From contig CANLGW010000006.1 of assembly GCA_947490395.1 (NCBI GenBank), positions 1 to 36,365 on the forward strand: a stretch of 36,365 bases of DNA, given 5' to 3'. The notes below the pieces were generated by a model. The model ran no database searches and was not told the DNA's origin. It saw only the letters and a program-made list of their open reading frames with translations. This document shows positions 19,295 through 28,400 of the stretch, piece after piece. The DNA is from Alphaproteobacteria bacterium. GTDB taxonomy: Bacteria; Pseudomonadota; Alphaproteobacteria; Paracaedibacterales; CAIOTO01. The stretch's first letter is position 1. The number at the start of each line of letters is the position of its first letter. The translations under genes and the position numbers were made by a program.

Positions 19295-20338
19295 TCAGTT
19301 TGCACCTGCGTTATCCAAGAGGTTTATTGATTTACCCTTAAAACGTATGCATGCGGCAAACCAATCACATCCTTGAAAACATAAAAATGTATCAAGAAAG
19401 TAACATAGATAATCGTATGCATCTGGCGATCTCATAGTAAATAAACCAGATGCTTGTCCCTGATTCATTTTAGCGAGCGCATGATCGAAATACACCTTTG
19501 TTGGCATTAATCTGCAATCCCAACTATTATGATCAATTTTAGTTTTAATCACGTCCCATTCATAATCACTATACATTAAATCAGATTTACCCCATATCAA
19601 TTGATAACGATAGAAAAACTGAACAAAAGACGCTTCATCCAAAAAAGGAATGAATTGATACATATGAGTTGTATAATAAGCCAAATTTCGATCCTTATCA
19701 CCGATGCCGCGGATATTATAAGCGATACGAAGCCATGATAATTTGGTATCTTTATAGCTTGAATTAAGGATAAACGAACGTGCGTCTATTGGTATCACTG
19801 AAATACCACGTATGATGTCATCAAAATTATATAAATCAGCTATGTCTGGATGATCAGCATAAACACGTTTTGCGTGCCTCCATACATCCTCTCGATCTTT
19901 TTCACAAACACCCAATATGGCGATAGATGGATGTTCATTATATTGTGTTTGCCTATAGGGAAATTGAATAAGAACATGAAAATCATTATCGGATAAAGTT
20001 ATAAGCTGATCAATGGTATTTATCATAAATTGATAGGAATCCCCGTATTTAAATCCATTAATACGGCACTCTTTTAATCCTAGTGATTCAAAATAATTAG
20101 AAATTGCCTCTTCTCTTTCTTTAGGTATTTTAGTAATCACTTTTCTCAACTGTTCTTGCTGCTTTAAAAATGTTCTACCACTATGTAGCATGCTGAATTG
20201 TAACGGACTTGTTTGAGTCATTTCGACATAACGAAATAATTTATGCTCCCTCTCAAGGGAACCATATGTTGAGGCACAAACAATAGAAAAAGCGCGCATC
20301 GAAATAATTATCATAATTACAAAAGATTTTAGGATCAT
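19295..20338 (-). CDS. secreted protein of unknown function (347 aa)
   Basis: Signal peptide ILKSFVIMIIISMRAFSIVCAS; long ORF. Confidence 0.72.
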   Translation of the reverse strand: MILKSFVIMIIISMRAFSIVCASTYGSLEREHKLFRYVEMTQTSPLQFSMLHSGRTFLKQQEQLRKVITKIPKEREEAISNYFESLGLKECRINGFKYGDSYQFMINTIDQLITLSDNDFHVLIQFPYRQTQYNEHPSIAILGVCEKDREDVWRHAKRVYADHPDIADLYNFDDIIRGISVIPIDARSFILNSSYKDTKLSWLRIAYNIRGIGDKDRNLAYYTTHMYQFIPFLDEASFVQFFYRYQLIWGKSDLMYSDYEWDVIKTKIDHNSWDCRLMPTKVYFDHALAKMNQGQASGLFTMRSPDAYDYLCYFLDTFLCFQGCDWFAACIRFKGKSINLLDNAGAN

Positions 20339-20394
20339 AAATCAATAATTCAAATAGGTATTGTAATTATATATTACAACTCGGTTTGTGATAC

Positions 20395-21483
20395 TTACAA
20401 TCGTATAAATGCCGATACATCACCTTTTATTGCGCCTGGCTGATTAAGCCACGTATTAAGCCCTAAGCGATTTCCATACGATGGATAATGACCTGCACAC
20501 ATCCTTTCATCGGGCTCAGAAGGAGTCGTGCCATATAAAAGTGTTGGCTTAATCTCATCTGGGCACAAACTTAATTTGATTGAAATCGCAAAATCTAAAC
20601 CAACATAAAGCTGACATAGCTCCTTTAATTGATGGAAATAATTTACATGTCTACAATCTTCGTGGGCTGGTGGCAAAAATTGACAAAAGCGTTCCCAACT
20701 CAACGCCACAATATCGATTTGAATCCCAGCCATTTGATCCCATGTTTTCGAACCAAGCAGTATCGTTTGACCCAAGGCATTCCACTGCCCTTGCTGCACA
20801 CCAATACGACTAACTTCCGATGATGATGCATGACGCCATGCGCCTTGAAAATCATGGAGGTGCACAGTGATGTCAAAATGATGATGCAGTAAGCGCCCAA
20901 GACCAATTGTGCCATGCGGTTGTTTCCACATTAAATTTTGATACGTGAGCAACGTCATTTCATTAAGGGCTGTCCCCTCAATCATACGACTATGGCTAAT
21001 ACCAGCCAATTGCAACAAACATTTCCCAATATTTGATTCTTGCGGCAAAATCTGCGCCACGCCTGTATGAATCTTTTTATGAAAACGATGCCACAAACTC
21101 GCAAGGCGGTGATTAAATATATCTAGAAAATCCCTGAAACTGGTATCTTTTTCACGCGTACGCTGAATAACCGTTTCCGTGTAAGGTGTTGGAAGTGGCC
21201 CCAACGCCCCCGCAAGGCTTAAAAAATTAATCCAAAGGGTTGGTTTATCGGTTGTTTGATCAAGTTGCTGCAATTCAGAGGCAGGCGGCGCTAAGCTCAC
21301 ATGGGATTTTAAGGTAACAGCCTCAAATGAAGGGTCATACCCCTCACCAAGTGATGTTTTTGCTTCATGCATACGCTCCAATATTAAAATCGCTTGATCA
21401 AAATCAAATGAGTAAGGTTCTGCTTGCAACGCCTCTTCTACAGAAGGGTTTTTATGCCGCGTTGTGCTGGCCATCGCATCCAC
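20395..21483 (-). CDS. tssG: type VI secretion system baseplate subunit TssG
   Basis: EPYSFDFDQAILILERM, GALGPLPTPYTETVIQRTREKDTSFRDFLDIFNHRLASLWHRFHKK, GQWNALGQTILLGSKTWDQMAGIQI. Confidence 0.92.
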   Translation of the reverse strand: MDAMASTTRHKNPSVEEALQAEPYSFDFDQAILILERMHEAKTSLGEGYDPSFEAVTLKSHVSLAPPASELQQLDQTTDKPTLWINFLSLAGALGPLPTPYTETVIQRTREKDTSFRDFLDIFNHRLASLWHRFHKKIHTGVAQILPQESNIGKCLLQLAGISHSRMIEGTALNEMTLLTYQNLMWKQPHGTIGLGRLLHHHFDITVHLHDFQGAWRHASSSEVSRIGVQQGQWNALGQTILLGSKTWDQMAGIQIDIVALSWERFCQFLPPAHEDCRHVNYFHQLKELCQLYVGLDFAISIKLSLCPDEIKPTLLYGTTPSEPDERMCAGHYPSYGNRLGLNTWLNQPGAIKGDVSAFIRL

Positions 21484-23273
21484 TCCCCTTCATGATCACT
21501 CCCCGTCAACACCACCTCAACAAATGAATTCATCGACACAGTAATTGCAAAATAATGCTGCAATACAGCTGAAAGCAAAAAACTACTACTTCCCCTAAAC
21601 ACAGGGCGATTCGTTTTAATATGAATTTCAACACCGTGCACAAAACCACGCCATGATTCATTTCCTATACGGCGCACAATCGAATTATGTGTCACACTCT
21701 GAATGGCATCAATATCCATCAAACGTTCTTTATGATGCGCTGTTCCTGCATGTAATACCAAACGTTCTTTGAGGGTTTCCAAAGCAGAATCTGTCCCCAT
21801 AAGCGTCAAATGATTTGTCGATAAAATAGAAACCATACGCCACAATGAATCACCATCCATCGGTGAATAACTTTGTTTTGTTGGTTTATCCAAACACACA
21901 ATACGCGAAACAGGTGCCGCATCATCCAATTGAAATTCAGCTTGACTTGGGATCTGCTCTGCCAAATAACGATTCGTGCATAATGTATTGGCATACACAA
22001 TATTTGTCGGCGGCAATGACGGATCAAACTTCAAATCAACAAATGAAATCATCATATCAGCACCAGGAACGCCACGAAGTTCAGCTGACACGCGTTTCGC
22101 ATACCAGAAAATCTGATTTTCGTCATGATGGTGCTGCAGTGAAAAATACGGGGCAAACGTTTTAACCTGATCACTGGATTCAATGGCAGACATAACCGAT
22201 TGAATAGTATGAATTTCAAATGTTTTATCGCGACGTTGATCTGGAATCAGGTGATATTGATTTTTGCGTCGATCAAGACGAAGGGGATCCGTTGTTTTTT
22301 GAAATAAATTCACAATAGGTGTGCAACCCAATAAGAAATTCTTTTTTGTTACATTTTTATCAAGAAGGGTTCCGATATCACTTAAAGATACATAAAGTTC
22401 AAGCGTGTTTGTTTCAAGGTTAAGATGCTTCTTCATCTCCCCTAAGTTTGACAACTTAAAAAACATAAATTTTTCAGGAAAATGAAAGAATTCCTGCATG
22501 AGTAGAAAAGCATGCGTACCATGAGGAGGTATAGGCAATGTCATTTCATGAGGTAAAAAACCCATTTGAGTAATCGACCCTTTTGGTAATTGAGTAAAAT
22601 AATCACTACCAGGTGCATGCGCATAAAGATCAGCTGACATTTGCGCAAACAAACTTTCGTAAATCATATACGTTAACTGACGTTCACCTTTAATATGAAA
22701 AACCAATTCATCGAGATTCAGGCTCGCGATTGTTACATCGCCAAATGTCTTAAGGCTAAATTTCAAATACCAGGTTTGCCCTGACGTATGATGATCACCC
22801 TTTCGCACATGATTATTATGAACAAAATCAACATGTATAAGCTCCAATGGCCATAAGGTCACTGGATAAACGGTGCTAAATCGACACGCCACATCCTCTG
22901 CTGCATATGAATACAAGGAAGTATGCTTATCAACCGTATAAGGCTTTGTTGTTTTTCCTTTTGCTGGATCAATCTGAAAATGTGCAATTGCCATTGACGG
23001 AATTGGGTTTACCAAATGAGGATAAAGCACTTGTAAGAGTGCCGATGCTGACTCAGGAAATCGATTATCAATTTCTTGACTCAAACGCGCAGTTAAAAAG
23101 GCAAATGATTCAAGCAAGCGTTCTGTATGGGGATCAGAAGACTCTTTATCCGATAATTCAAGGCGTCTTGCAATTTTTGGATGGTTCTGGGCAAAAGCGT
23201 TACCAGCCTGGCGTAAATACGTCAATTCATTCGTATAATAATTTAAAAAGCGATCGTTTGCGTTTGTAGACAT
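21438..23273 (-). CDS. tssF: type VI secretion system baseplate subunit TssF
   Basis: FLNYYTNELTYLRQAGNAFAQNHPKIARRLEL, DPHTERLLESFAFLTARLSQEIDNRFPE, C-terminal WMRWPAQRGIKTLL; overlaps tssG. Confidence 0.93.
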   Translation of the reverse strand: MSTNANDRFLNYYTNELTYLRQAGNAFAQNHPKIARRLELSDKESSDPHTERLLESFAFLTARLSQEIDNRFPESASALLQVLYPHLVNPIPSMAIAHFQIDPAKGKTTKPYTVDKHTSLYSYAAEDVACRFSTVYPVTLWPLELIHVDFVHNNHVRKGDHHTSGQTWYLKFSLKTFGDVTIASLNLDELVFHIKGERQLTYMIYESLFAQMSADLYAHAPGSDYFTQLPKGSITQMGFLPHEMTLPIPPHGTHAFLLMQEFFHFPEKFMFFKLSNLGEMKKHLNLETNTLELYVSLSDIGTLLDKNVTKKNFLLGCTPIVNLFQKTTDPLRLDRRKNQYHLIPDQRRDKTFEIHTIQSVMSAIESSDQVKTFAPYFSLQHHHDENQIFWYAKRVSAELRGVPGADMMISFVDLKFDPSLPPTNIVYANTLCTNRYLAEQIPSQAEFQLDDAAPVSRIVCLDKPTKQSYSPMDGDSLWRMVSILSTNHLTLMGTDSALETLKERLVLHAGTAHHKERLMDIDAIQSVTHNSIVRRIGNESWRGFVHGVEIHIKTNRPVFRGSSSFLLSAVLQHYFAITVSMNSFVEVVLTGSDHEGEWMRWPAQRGIKTLL

Positions 23274-23397
23274 GATGCCTGTTTTAATTAAATTTTATTT
23301 AATTATGAAGCAACAGATCCTGAATGAAAAGAGAGAACATTTAATGCATATAAAAAGATAATATATATCATGCGTCAACGCTCAATTCTTAACAACC

Positions 23398-24543
23398 TCA
23401 AAGCGTACCCACATCAAACCATGGCACAACGGTTTGATGAGATCTTATTTGACAATCTATCCCCCCATAAACTAAATAACCACGTTCAACATCTGCTAAT
23501 TTTTGCCAATAATTCAAACCATCAAATAATGTAGATGAAAGTGTCTCGGATGATTTCACTTCAATTGGTACGAGCGTTGATCCATTCGTTTTTATAAAAT
23601 CGACTTCGTGTCCATGATGATCACGCCAAAAATAAAGATTATGATCCATGCCTTGATTAAATCTTTTTTTAATGAGCTCAGTAGCAATATAGTTTTCAAA
23701 TAACGCCCCTCGAGAAAAATGAAATTTAAGGGCATTTGGATCTTCAATATTTAACAAATAAGCCGCAAGCCCCGTATCATAAAAATATAATTTTGGTTGT
23801 TTTGTAAGGCGCTTATTAAAATTTTGGTGATGAGGCTTAAGTAAGAAAAGAATATAACTTGATTCAAGAATTGAAAGCCATGCTTTAACTGTTTCTTGAT
23901 CAATACCACAATCATTTCCAAGCGAGGTCATGTTAACTAATTGCCCAATACGCCCAGCACACATATATAAGAACGTTCTAAATTTAGAAAGATCTTTAAT
24001 CGCACTTAATGTTCTCACATCACGTTCAACATATGTATTTAAATAAGATTTATAAAAAAGAGTTGGATTTATTTCACGATCATAAACAGCTGGGTAAAAA
24101 CCTTTCCACAATATTGAATATAATTCTGACTCACTGGTTATACCTAACTCTTTAATAGTACAAGGTAATAATTGCAAAATAGCAGAACGTCCTGCAAGCG
24201 ACTGAGAAATACGCTCTGTCAGCAAAAAATGTTGAGAGCCTGTTAAGATAAATTCTCCCATAATATGGGCACGATCCACATGACTTTGAATGTATGAAAA
24301 TAAACTTGGCACATGCTGTACCTCATCTATAATCAGACCATTTTTATACATATTCAAAAAACCACGCGGATCTTGCTCAGCAAAAGAACGATTATCAAGA
24401 TCTTCAAGTGTGATATATTTTTTCTCTGCAAAAAGATTACGAACAAGCGTCGTCTTTCCCGACTGTCGAGGCCCTGTTAAAGTAACAACGGGATATTTTG
24501 TTGCAGAGTAAAGAAAAATATCTTTTAAATCACGTGAATACAT
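23398..24543 (-). CDS. AAA-type ATP-binding protein with C-terminal DUF4143-like domain
   Basis: Walker A TGPRQSGKTTLVRNLF, GLIIDEVQHVPSLFSYIQ, LTGSQHFLL, C-terminal NYIATELIKKR...LYFWRDHHGHEVDFI...PIEVKSS. Confidence 0.9.
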   Translation of the reverse strand: MYSRDLKDIFLYSATKYPVVTLTGPRQSGKTTLVRNLFAEKKYITLEDLDNRSFAEQDPRGFLNMYKNGLIIDEVQHVPSLFSYIQSHVDRAHIMGEFILTGSQHFLLTERISQSLAGRSAILQLLPCTIKELGITSESELYSILWKGFYPAVYDREINPTLFYKSYLNTYVERDVRTLSAIKDLSKFRTFLYMCAGRIGQLVNMTSLGNDCGIDQETVKAWLSILESSYILFLLKPHHQNFNKRLTKQPKLYFYDTGLAAYLLNIEDPNALKFHFSRGALFENYIATELIKKRFNQGMDHNLYFWRDHHGHEVDFIKTNGSTLVPIEVKSSETLSSTLFDGLNYWQKLADVERGYLVYGGIDCQIRSHQTVVPWFDVGTL

Positions 24544-24556
24544 TTATCAATATCCC

Positions 24557-24599
24557 ATTTTGTACAATTCCCGATTTGAATTCGGTAACTGTACAAAAT
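24557..24599. promoter_or_regulatory. 43-bp interrupted palindrome upstream of the DUF4143-type ATPase gene
   Basis: ATTTTGTACA ... CCGA ... TCGG ... TGTACAAAAT, beginning 14 bp upstream of the start codon. Confidence 0.6.
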
Positions 24600-24706
24600 A
24601 TATCTGATTTTCAGATTTATCTCAACCACGTTTTATCTAAAAACCCCAATTTGGGATTAAAACGATAAAGAAACATTTAAAAATCAAATCCCAAGGACAG
24701 CACGTG

Positions 24707-24809
24707 CGTCATGGCGAGCCAGCGTAAGCTAGTGTGGCCAGAAAAACAAGTATTCCTACATGAGCAGCCAATAGATCACCATATTTGCTACGCAAATTTC
24801 TGATGACGA
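24707..24809. repeat. degraded dispersed palindromic repeat, copy C
   Basis: CGTCATGGCGAGCCAGCG ... GTGGCCAGAAAAACA ... GATCACC ... GCTACGC ... TGATGACGA. Confidence 0.55.
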
Positions 24810-24873
24810 AGAGTTGAACGATATAGAATCTAATCCCGAATTAGTATTAAAAATAACATAAGAAGGCCGCATC

Positions 24874-25533
24874 TTAGCCCGGCAAACAATCAGATAAGGT
24901 ATCTTCCAACACAAAAGCCAACACATCAGCAGAAGGAATAGGTGCTATTTGAATCGGTACCTGGCCATGTGCCACATAATAAACGGGCTTTAACTGACTT
25001 ATATCAATATGAATAATACTAAAAATATGGTCAATATCGAGGTAAACCATTTCATGATCAGAAACCTGGTGCACAAGAGAAAATGGACACATATAACGGT
25101 TTTCATTAGGATCTAAAACATAATTTAAATGTACAACTGGTAAAATATGATTACGCCACAAACGAAATTCATCTTTTGATTTCTCGTACTCAGCTGCTTG
25201 GTGCGCGTTATGTGATTTCTTTTTAAGCATCTTATCAGGAAGTGGGTCATAAACTGTATTTAGTGTAACGCCTGTTTGTTGCAGCATTTGCTTAATCCAT
25301 ACAGCTTGTGATAGCGTTGCAAACTCTGCATTCACCCCTTGATTTAGCTCATTTGCATCCGATAATTTCCCTCTTTTTACTTTTGAAGCCAATGAAATCA
25401 ACTGCTGACCGACTTCAAGGTCTTTCTTTTGTTGCATATGATATGCTTCAAGATCAACAATTTCGAGAATACGTTCAGTTGGAACGGCCAGATGAAATTG
25501 TCCAGATCGTATGAGCAGTACGTCTTTATTCAT
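24874..25533 (-). CDS. CheW-like domain protein
   Basis: LLIRSGQFHLAVPTERILEIVD ... WRNHILPVVHLNYVL ... FSLVHQVSDHEMVYLDIDHIFSIIHIDISQLKPV; about 90-aa insertion within the domain. Confidence 0.65.
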   Translation of the reverse strand: MNKDVLLIRSGQFHLAVPTERILEIVDLEAYHMQQKKDLEVGQQLISLASKVKRGKLSDANELNQGVNAEFATLSQAVWIKQMLQQTGVTLNTVYDPLPDKMLKKKSHNAHQAAEYEKSKDEFRLWRNHILPVVHLNYVLDPNENRYMCPFSLVHQVSDHEMVYLDIDHIFSIIHIDISQLKPVYYVAHGQVPIQIAPIPSADVLAFVLEDTLSDCLPG

Positions 25534-25646
25534 CTTCCTTACCTCAGGTTGTTATATAGCTTATATTTATCAATCAACAACACTCTGTTGCCTCTAATAC
25601 GGGTTCCAAGGCAATAACGTACAAATACATATACTTCCTACTTTTC

Positions 25647-25893
25647 ATTCTTGGACTTTACCCAAGAATCTCTATAATTGATGCTACATATAGATTGAAG
25701 CTTATGCTCAATATTTTATGTATGCGTCTTTTCATCTTTATAGATCTTCGGACTTGATCCGAAAATGGCATTTTTTGTTTGTACATTGTTGCTCTTTATA
25801 CAGCGCCATTAATAGCAACATATTTGATCATGTCAGAAAAATATTAAAAAATAATTAATCTAATTTCGATACAAAAAATTCTTGGACTGATCA
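25647..25893. repeat. three related mini-palindromes (25647-25669, 25747-25763, 25878-25893)
   Basis: ATTCTTGGACTTTACCCAAGAAT; TTCGGACTTGATCCGAA; ATTCTTGGACTGATCA (degraded). Confidence 0.5.
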
Positions 25894-25899
25894 TAAAAC

Positions 25900-26901
25900 G
25901 TGCTAACATGTATAAACAGACAAACAAGGTATGACGTCAGGATGATACCAAAACTGAATTTAAAGGAAAAGGTTCGAATGACTCTCACGGCAGTTGGGGA
26001 GTCTGGTGCATTTTTTCATGGCTTTGGATCACATTTCACCCGTTTAAAAACAAATTTATTAGGGGTTTTCCCGCGCACTGTTATTCTACCGCAAGCGATC
26101 TTAATTTTTGATACAATGCTTGCTTTTTTATCCATATTTATTGCAATTTACTTACGCGTCGGAAATGAATTTTTAGACTACACACCTGGTTTTATTTTGA
26201 AAAACATGATTGTGTTTGCGCTGCTAAGTGCAAGCGTTTTTATATGGATGCAAACACATCGTGCCTTATGGCGCTATTTTTCACTGGAAGACTGTATACC
26301 CCTTGCTTTGTCTGTGGTTTTAGCATCCATTCTCTATTTCCCCTTGATGATTTTATTGGCACAACAAGAATCATTACCACGCTCCATACCTTTGTTAAAT
26401 ACACTTGTTTATATGATTGTGCTGTGTCTTCCCCGTTTCATCTACCGTTCAATGAATGATCGGCATGCAATGCAAAAGAAACGCCTACTTGCAGAGCAAA
26501 TTGTTCCTGTTTTACTAGCAGGAAGCGGTGATACAACAGAGCTGTTTATTCGTGAAGTAATGCACTCGCCTGCACTATCTTATAATCCTGTTGGTATATT
26601 ATCGCCCCATATCAAAGAAAAAGGACGCCGTATTCATACGGTACCTATCTTAGGGACACCAAAAAACATAGAAGCAATCATTAAAGAATTACGTCAATTA
26701 CCTAAACGACCAATTCAAATTATCATCACGGACAATGATTTACCAAAAGATTTTTTAATGGCATTAGCTACACTTGCACAAAAGAATAGCTTACCAATGA
26801 TGCAAATGGTTCCACAATTCTCAATTGTCCTACCGCCATCAGAAAAAGATGATTTTTTAACAACTGATGATTATTCAAAAGCTGTTCATTCTTTTGTGTA
26901 A
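25900..26901 (+). CDS. N-terminal half of a CapD/PglF-type nucleoside-diphosphate-sugar epimerase/dehydratase; catalytic SDR domain missing
   Basis: Four hydrophobic segments (LIFDTMLAFLSIFIAIYLRVG, HRALWRYFSLEDCIPLAL) and VPVLLAGSGDTTELFIREV nucleotide-binding-like domain; stops before a TGxxGxxG/YxxxK domain. True start possibly 25942 or 25978. Confidence 0.7.
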   Translation: MLTCINRQTRYDVRMIPKLNLKEKVRMTLTAVGESGAFFHGFGSHFTRLKTNLLGVFPRTVILPQAILIFDTMLAFLSIFIAIYLRVGNEFLDYTPGFILKNMIVFALLSASVFIWMQTHRALWRYFSLEDCIPLALSVVLASILYFPLMILLAQQESLPRSIPLLNTLVYMIVLCLPRFIYRSMNDRHAMQKKRLLAEQIVPVLLAGSGDTTELFIREVMHSPALSYNPVGILSPHIKEKGRRIHTVPILGTPKNIEAIIKELRQLPKRPIQIIITDNDLPKDFLMALATLAQKNSLPMMQMVPQFSIVLPPSEKDDFLTTDDYSKAVHSFV

Positions 26902-26931
26902 AACAAAGATTTATATATTCCTTGCAGATCA

Positions 26932-28302
26932 TTAATCAACTGTGACAACTGAACCTGTCACACTGTTTGCAAATGCTTTTTCTACCATAACGTCAACCAT
27001 TTCACCAGATAAGCGTTGATTTCCATCGAAATATATCGATTGCATAAATGGTGTTTTACCCGATAATTGCCCCTCACGTTTTCCTATTCGATCAACCAAC
27101 ACGCGCTGAACCAACCCAATTTTCGTTTGATTAAACTGTAATTGTTGCTCATTCAATAACGTTTGCAACTCAGCCAAACGTTCAGACTTAACCTCTTCCG
27201 TTACCTGCAAATCCATAGCTCCTGCAGGTGTTCCTGGGCGAATACTATATTTAAATGAATACGCTTGCGCATACCCAATTTCACGCACCAAACCAAGTGT
27301 CGCTTTATGATCAGCCACCGTTTCACCAGGGAAACCAACTATAAAATCAGAGGACATTGCTAGATCAGGGCGTGCAATACGCAACCGTTCAACAACTTTA
27401 ATATATTGATCACTCGTATGACGACGATTCATTGATTGAAGAATAGCATTACTACCCGATTGTACAGGAAGGTGCAAAAATGGCATGAGTTTCCCCACAT
27501 CACCATGTGCTTTAATCAATAAATCATCCATATCCATCGGATGGGACGTGGTGTAACGAATACGTTCGAGCCCATCAATCTCTGCTAATTCATAAATAAA
27601 GCGCCCAAGCCCCCACTCCACATCATTTGATGTAGGAGAAACACCGTGATACGCATTCACATTCTGCCCAAGAAGCGTAATTTCGCGTGTACCAAGACTA
27701 ACTAAGTGACGTGCATCTTTTAAAATATCAACAACAGGCCTTGAATATTCAGCACCACGTGTATAAGGCACTACACAGAACGTACAAAAATTATCACAAC
27801 CTTCTTGCACAGATAAAAAGGATGAAACCGTCGATGTTGTTGGCTGCGGCAAAAGATCAAACTTACTTTCTGTAGGAAAATCGGTATTAACAATCCCAAT
27901 CCCTGTTCGTTTGCCACTTTTAACATCATATTCACGGGTTGTCTTTGCAATCATTTCAGGTAATTTATGATACGCCTGCGGGCCAAAAACCATACTTACA
28001 TATGGGGCTTGTTTAATAATTTCAGCACCCTCTGCTTGCGCAACACATCCACCAACGGCAATCATCATATCAGCACCGTTTTGAATACGTTCGTCTTTTA
28101 CGGCACGAAGGCGACCCAGATCAGAAAAAACTTTCTGTTCAGCCTTTTCACGAATATGACACGTGTTTAAAATCGCCATATCCGCATCATTTGGCGTTTC
28201 CGTGACTTCGTACCCCAATGGTGACAATAAATCAACCATTCGTTGTGAATCATAAACATTCATCTGGCAGCCATACGTTTTTATATAAAGTTTTTTTGAC
28301 AT
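26932..28302 (-). CDS. miaB: tRNA-2-methylthio-N6-dimethylallyladenosine synthase
   Basis: YIKTYGCQMNVYDSQRM, EGCDNFCTFCVVPYTRG, LLGQNVNAY, HLPVQSGSNAIL, SSDFIVGFPGET. Confidence 0.97.
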   Translation of the reverse strand: MSKKLYIKTYGCQMNVYDSQRMVDLLSPLGYEVTETPNDADMAILNTCHIREKAEQKVFSDLGRLRAVKDERIQNGADMMIAVGGCVAQAEGAEIIKQAPYVSMVFGPQAYHKLPEMIAKTTREYDVKSGKRTGIGIVNTDFPTESKFDLLPQPTTSTVSSFLSVQEGCDNFCTFCVVPYTRGAEYSRPVVDILKDARHLVSLGTREITLLGQNVNAYHGVSPTSNDVEWGLGRFIYELAEIDGLERIRYTTSHPMDMDDLLIKAHGDVGKLMPFLHLPVQSGSNAILQSMNRRHTSDQYIKVVERLRIARPDLAMSSDFIVGFPGETVADHKATLGLVREIGYAQAYSFKYSIRPGTPAGAMDLQVTEEVKSERLAELQTLLNEQQLQFNQTKIGLVQRVLVDRIGKREGQLSGKTPFMQSIYFDGNQRLSGEMVDVMVEKAFANSVTGSVVTVD

Positions 28303-28348
28303 CAGAAAATATACCTTTAAAATGAGTAGTTCACTATACCATAAACAT

Positions 28349-28377
28349 ATAAAAAAAGCCCTGAAATCTTCAGGGCT
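28349..28377 (-). terminator. Rho-independent terminator downstream of the mucR-like gene
   Basis: Minus strand AGCCCTGAA-GAT-TTCAGGGCT followed by TTTTTTT. Confidence 0.9.
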
Positions 28378-28400
28378 TCGTAAAAATATATACCAAAAAA

